The notes beneath the pieces were generated by a model, which made no database searches, had not been told where the DNA came from, and saw only the letters and a list, made by a program, of their open reading frames with translations. Below are positions 22,682 through 25,695 of a DNA stretch of 25,695 bases, piece by piece. The stretch is from an uncultured euryarchaeote (GTDB taxonomy: Archaea > Thermoplasmatota > Poseidoniia > Poseidoniales > Poseidoniaceae), in contig CALCOP010000067.1 of NCBI GenBank assembly GCA_937897365.1, positions 1-25,695 on the forward strand, in the 5' to 3' direction. The stretch's first letter is position 1; each line of letters begins with the position of its first letter. The translations under genes were made by a program, and so were the position numbers.

Positions 22682-24858
22682 CCGAGGAATGCGAAATCAC
22701 TGGGTTCAATCACCAACAGCAGTTACGCTGGCCCTTCGTCCATCAATTTTTATGCGATCAACTCGAACTCCCTGACGGCAATGAAATCGACAATGAAACA
22801 GTAGCCCAACTCTCTGAAGATATCGAAAAAGTCCTCTTAAATCAAATTCCATCGAAACCTTTCCTCAAAAAGCGAAATGGTCTTTATGAGCATTTGAAAA
22901 GAACTGTAGAGAGAAGATTCAAAGGCAGTTCGCTCAAAAGATTTGGTTCGACTGAATCAAACCTTTCACTGGCTACTGGCGATCTTGATTTGTGTCTCCT
23001 CTTAGACTCACCCAAACCGAAAAAGATTTTGAAATCACTTTCCAGTACACTTCGGAATCAAGACATGGAAGACATTCAAGTTATTTCTACAGCCAAAGTT
23101 CCTATCATCAAATTTACTGATGAACGAACTAAAATTCCCGTTGATATCTCGATTAACAATACATTGGCACTTCACAATACGACATTACTCAAACACTATG
23201 GGGATAGCGATGAACGAATACGAAAGTGCATTCTTGCAATTAAGTATTGGGCATCGCAACGTGATGTTTGTGATGCTGCCCAAGGCACTTTTTCTTCTTA
23301 TGCTTGGACACTGGTAATGATTCAAGCACTTCAAACAACTTCGCCCCCGGTCGCTCCAAATATTCAATCGGGTAAAGACAGAACATATCTGAAGGTTGAG
23401 GGCACTGAATACGACCTCACAATGGCAGAAGAACCACGCACTCTTTTGTCAGAAATCAATACTCAATCGCTCGGTGAATTGATTGTCCACTTTTTCCAAC
23501 AAATGGTACTTGAGCGCCCATGGGACGGACATGTCATCTCGATTCGCAACGGCAAGCCAATGACTCGTAAAGCGAAAAAATGGAAGTATGGCAAACCACA
23601 CGCATCTCAAGCAGTCACCATGGGTCCAAAAACTCGTTTAGGTTTGCACTCGTTTCCGGTTGAAGACCCATTCAATCATGACCATGACCTCAGCCGGGTT
23701 GTTCGACCTTCAGGGGCGTTGGATATTCAGGAAGAACTGTTCCGTTTTTGGATCGGTTTGAATGAAGGAAAAACCCTTCAAGAATTATGCGGTTTAAAGA
23801 ATCCAGAACGAATTCAAGTGGCAGAGGAAAAAGATTTGTTTGAAGATTTAAGACCTCTTAAGAAAGAGGAAGTTGAACAGATGTTAGCAGAAAATTTGAC
23901 ACAAAACGCTGAACTTGAAGAACGTCTAAAAGCACTTCAAAACGAGCGTCAAAATAATATCAAAATCTCTCAAGCCCTTCGGGGACATATGGAAGAAACA
24001 AGTGGATTGCGCAAGGAGCATAGGGCACTGGTTCGAAGCCTCCGCCCTCGCAGCCAAAAAATGGAATTGTTGCAAAAACAAAGAGATGATTACAATCAAC
24101 AAGTAGGGATTCCACTCTATCGTATACGCGAATTACTCGTTGAAGTATACAAGAACCTCACCGGAGATATTGACTTCTTCCAAGTACCTTCACTGCAAAG
24201 AGAAGAAGACCAGTTCTCTTGGTTCTTTGAACTACAGGCTATGCATGAAATTGCTCTCAAAGCCGATACAGCGCACAAGGAATTCATTTCACTTGTTCGA
24301 GAACAAAAAGCAGCTGTAAAAGACCTGAAAATAACAGAAAACAAGCAGTCCGAAGTTCTTGCAGAATTGGTTCGCGCCGAACCGATTTTGGCAGACATTC
24401 GTTCTGATTTCAACGAGGCAAGGCAATTTGACCAGAACGCGAACAAATTGAACAAAGTGATTCAAAAGCGTAGGAAAGAACTTCGCGTTTTACGCAGAGA
24501 AAAAGGAAGGTTAGAGGCCTGGCTACGGGTCTCAAGCCGGAAAAATTCACACCAGCACCAAAGAACCAAAGGTGGAAAAAGAGACCGAAAGCCTAAATCA
24601 GGCCAAGGAAATTGGAAACCTCGATACAATGGCCCTAAGCCTGAAGAAGTCCAAACGAGAGCTGCCACAGGTGGCCAACTTTCTCTTTCGGATTTGGATG
24701 TCTTACTGAACAGTGGGGGTTTGGCGAGCGTCACTCAATCTAAACCGAGTCCAAAATCAGCGCGCCGTGCTGAGAGAAAAAAGAAACAAAACTCCAATCG
24801 TCAACTCTCCGCTCAGCGAGGAGAAAGGGCCCAATCGAAAAAGGGCCGAAAGGAATGA
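22678..24858 (+). CDS. Cid1/Trf4-type terminal nucleotidyltransferase (TUTase/poly(A) polymerase-like) fused to coiled coil
   Basis: A 726-residue protein. Residues 1-365 match the DNA polymerase beta-like, eukaryotic non-canonical poly(A)/poly(U) polymerase architecture: FGSTES (89-94), catalytic GDLDLCLLL (D102, D104), VPIIKFTDE (141-149), third Asp in IPVDISINN (D156), LHNTTLL (166-171), KYWASQ, GTFSSYAWTLVMIQAL (203-218) with PPVAPNIQ, then a PAP-associated domain with LIVHFF, VISIRNG and VEDPFNHDHDLSRVV (328-342). H336 aligns with the histidine that gives fission-yeast Cid1 its UTP preference, so uridylation is plausible. Residues 390-620 are coiled coil; the C-terminus has LLNSGG (676-681) and a basic tail. 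It overlaps the upstream coiled-coil gene by 4 bases. It is distinct in layout from archaeal CCA-adding enzymes. Likely substrate: RNA 3' ends. Confidence 0.9.
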   Translation: MTEECEITGFNHQQQLRWPFVHQFLCDQLELPDGNEIDNETVAQLSEDIEKVLLNQIPSKPFLKKRNGLYEHLKRTVERRFKGSSLKRFGSTESNLSLATGDLDLCLLLDSPKPKKILKSLSSTLRNQDMEDIQVISTAKVPIIKFTDERTKIPVDISINNTLALHNTTLLKHYGDSDERIRKCILAIKYWASQRDVCDAAQGTFSSYAWTLVMIQALQTTSPPVAPNIQSGKDRTYLKVEGTEYDLTMAEEPRTLLSEINTQSLGELIVHFFQQMVLERPWDGHVISIRNGKPMTRKAKKWKYGKPHASQAVTMGPKTRLGLHSFPVEDPFNHDHDLSRVVRPSGALDIQEELFRFWIGLNEGKTLQELCGLKNPERIQVAEEKDLFEDLRPLKKEEVEQMLAENLTQNAELEERLKALQNERQNNIKISQALRGHMEETSGLRKEHRALVRSLRPRSQKMELLQKQRDDYNQQVGIPLYRIRELLVEVYKNLTGDIDFFQVPSLQREEDQFSWFFELQAMHEIALKADTAHKEFISLVREQKAAVKDLKITENKQSEVLAELVRAEPILADIRSDFNEARQFDQNANKLNKVIQKRRKELRVLRREKGRLEAWLRVSSRKNSHQHQRTKGGKRDRKPKSGQGNWKPRYNGPKPEEVQTRAATGGQLSLSDLDVLLNSGGLASVTQSKPSPKSARRAERKKKQNSNRQLSAQRGERAQSKKGRKE

Positions 24859-24862
24859 GGTG
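24857..24862 (+). promoter_or_regulatory. Shine-Dalgarno of the GNAT gene (GAGGTG)
   Basis: GAGGTG 5 nt before ATG 24868, sharing bases with the TGA stop of the TUTase-like gene. This indicates cotranscription and possible coupling. Confidence 0.6.
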
Positions 24863-24867
24863 TTGAC

Positions 24868-25362
24868 ATGGAGAACATCCAATGGATGTATGGTCACGAA
24901 CCGAAATCACTTTCTGATGAATGGAAAAAGAGAATACAAACAATGTTTCTTCGTGAAACTGGTGAAGAGTATTCGTTTCAATCTATCTCTGCTTTACTCA
25001 TACCTGAATGGGGCGGTAATATGCTGCTCATCGATCAGAATCTCTACCCTGCAGCAGAATCATTGCTTGGGCTTCTGTGGGCACTTCCTCATGAGATGGA
25101 TGGAGTTCGTGTAGCCGCATTTGTTCTCGATTCCAAATACCAATCTTGCGGATGGGGTGGAAAGGCATGGGAACATCTCATAGAAATATCACGTAAGGAC
25201 GGTAAGGTATCAATTCAACTCGAGGTAAAAGCAGAAAATGTTCGCGCACAAGAATTCTATAAAGCGAGAGGCTTAACGGTTATTCGTCCTCTTGAAAACT
25301 ATTACAAATCAGGATTAGGTTACGAAATGAAAGGTCGTATTGAGGCTTCTCAAATTGAGTGA
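24868..25362 (+). CDS. GNAT-family N-acetyltransferase
   Basis: A 164-residue acetyltransferase that would use acetyl-CoA to modify an amine. Motif A is visible as RVAAFVLDSKYQSCGWGGKAW (81-101). Q92-x-C-G-W-G-G fits the Q/R-x-x-G-x-G/A pyrophosphate-binding loop, and a helix (EHLIEI) follows. Motif B reads VKAENVRAQEFYKARGL (120-136), as in RimI-like enzymes, ending in ENYYKSGLGYEM. The N-terminal third is not recognisable and may form the acceptor site. The substrate is unknown: ribosomal proteins, other proteins or small amines are all possible. It is the third gene of the plus-strand operon, 9 bp after the TUTase-like gene. Confidence 0.85.
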   Translation: MENIQWMYGHEPKSLSDEWKKRIQTMFLRETGEEYSFQSISALLIPEWGGNMLLIDQNLYPAAESLLGLLWALPHEMDGVRVAAFVLDSKYQSCGWGGKAWEHLIEISRKDGKVSIQLEVKAENVRAQEFYKARGLTVIRPLENYYKSGLGYEMKGRIEASQIE

Positions 25363-25405
25363 CTATTATCAAACCAAGGGTCAAAGGTTATGCTCCCTCC
25401 ACGCT

Positions 25406-25410
25406 AGGAG
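25406..25410 (+). promoter_or_regulatory. Shine-Dalgarno of the roadblock gene (AGGAG, GTG start)
   Basis: AGGAG 5 nt before GTG 25416. It supports this start over an upstream in-frame GTG at 25359 that overlaps the GNAT stop as GTGA. Confidence 0.5.
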
Positions 25411-25415
25411 TCACT

Positions 25416-25695
25416 GTGGAACAACGCTTACTCAGCGAACTGGTGTCTCTACGGGGCGTCACTGGCTTGGCTTTGCTTGACAAGGACGGTTTTGTTTTAT
25501 TCAGTGAACCTCTCCACGATGACTCGGTCCAAACACTGGGAAAAGCTGTTGCTTTGCTCGACCCAAAATTTTCATCTGGGCGTGTAACACTGAACGGAGA
25601 AAACGGTACAATCATCGTTCAAGAATTGCTCGCTGGAAAGACACTGGTTCTGCGATGTGAAGTCTCTTCAAATCTTGGAAGCATTCGACAAAAAA
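25416..25695 (+). CDS. Roadblock/LC7-domain protein (cut by right edge)
   Basis: The first 93 residues are present and the frame is open at the window end. The pattern LLSELVSLRGVTGLALLDKDG, an amphipathic helix followed by strand and turn, then GRVTLNGENGTIIVQELLAGKTLVLRCEVSSNLGSIRQK, is typical of roadblock/LC7 folds. In archaea and bacteria these often act with small Ras-like GTPases (MglB-MglA pairs) or as dimeric scaffolds. No GTPase gene is visible here, but the downstream sequence is missing. Start GTG 25416 is chosen from its Shine-Dalgarno and because roadblock domains begin close to the first helix; GTG 25359 would add 19 residues. Confidence 0.75.
   Translation, partial: MEQRLLSELVSLRGVTGLALLDKDGFVLFSEPLHDDSVQTLGKAVALLDPKFSSGRVTLNGENGTIIVQELLAGKTLVLRCEVSSNLGSIRQK

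Noticed and set aside
25359..25415. GTG 25359 as roadblock start, overlapping the GNAT stop as GTGA
   Set aside because: Possible, but GTG 25416 has AGGAG at 5 nt and fits the usual domain start; kept as an alternative.
1..25695. CRISPR arrays, insertion sequences, prophage, tRNA or rRNA
   Set aside because: No spaced direct repeats, transposase motifs, terminal inverted repeats with duplications, or structured RNA genes were found on either strand.

Overview
The window reads as archaeal chromosome, most likely from a planktonic Marine Group II euryarchaeon (Poseidoniales) or a close Thermoplasmatota relative. The archaeal evidence is an eS1 (S3Ae) ribosomal protein, a COG1325-type exosome-associated RNA-binding protein, an archaeal-type TrpRS and coiled-coil proteins resembling COG1340. 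Mixed in are bacterial-looking metabolic genes (a 264-residue ThyA, FolA, a PlsC-type acyltransferase) and several large signal-peptide/TM-anchored surface proteins. The taxon is inferred from gene content; no rRNA or tRNA gene was seen. Genes are densely packed. Internal operon genes often carry a GAGGTG/AGGAGG Shine-Dalgarno 5-8 nt before an ATG, TTG or GTG start. Genes that seem to have their own promoter usually lack one.

Layout. 1-2464 (minus): an anchored secreted protein, then trpS, which runs off the left edge. 2550-5418 (plus): plsC-like, an unknown gene, thyA and folA. 5419-10076 (minus): eS1 with a SAP-domain tail, an MTAP-family phosphorylase, a giant M28 peptidase-ZIP transporter fusion, and a MazG-like pyrophosphohydrolase that meets folA stop to stop. 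10241-14554 (plus): COG1325 RNA-binding protein, an arylsulfotransferase-like surface protein with calcium-binding repeats, a 7Fe ferredoxin, and PdxS. 14555-21748 (minus): a probable operon of surface protein with two cytoplasmic zinc ribbons, DtxR-family regulator, membrane protein, coiled-coil protein, sugar-phosphate nucleotidyltransferase and a small helical protein. 21839-25695 (plus): coiled-coil protein, a Cid1/TUTase-like nucleotidyltransferase fused to a coiled coil, GNAT acetyltransferase, and a roadblock/LC7 protein cut by the right edge. No stretch above 300 bases lacks a gene.

The most unusual items are: (1) a eukaryotic Cid1/Trf4-type terminal nucleotidyltransferase with all catalytic Asp residues and the histidine that gives Cid1 its UTP preference, translationally coupled to a coiled-coil partner, which may be an archaeal RNA 3'-tailing module; (2) a single polypeptide joining an extracellular zinc M28 peptidase to a complete ZIP metal transporter, preceded by an 18-bp palindrome that could be a metalloregulator operator, with an iron-type DtxR-family regulator elsewhere in the window; (3) a long near-perfect palindrome abutting the COG1325 gene; (4) eS1 carrying a SAP domain on an APAEE-repeat linker.
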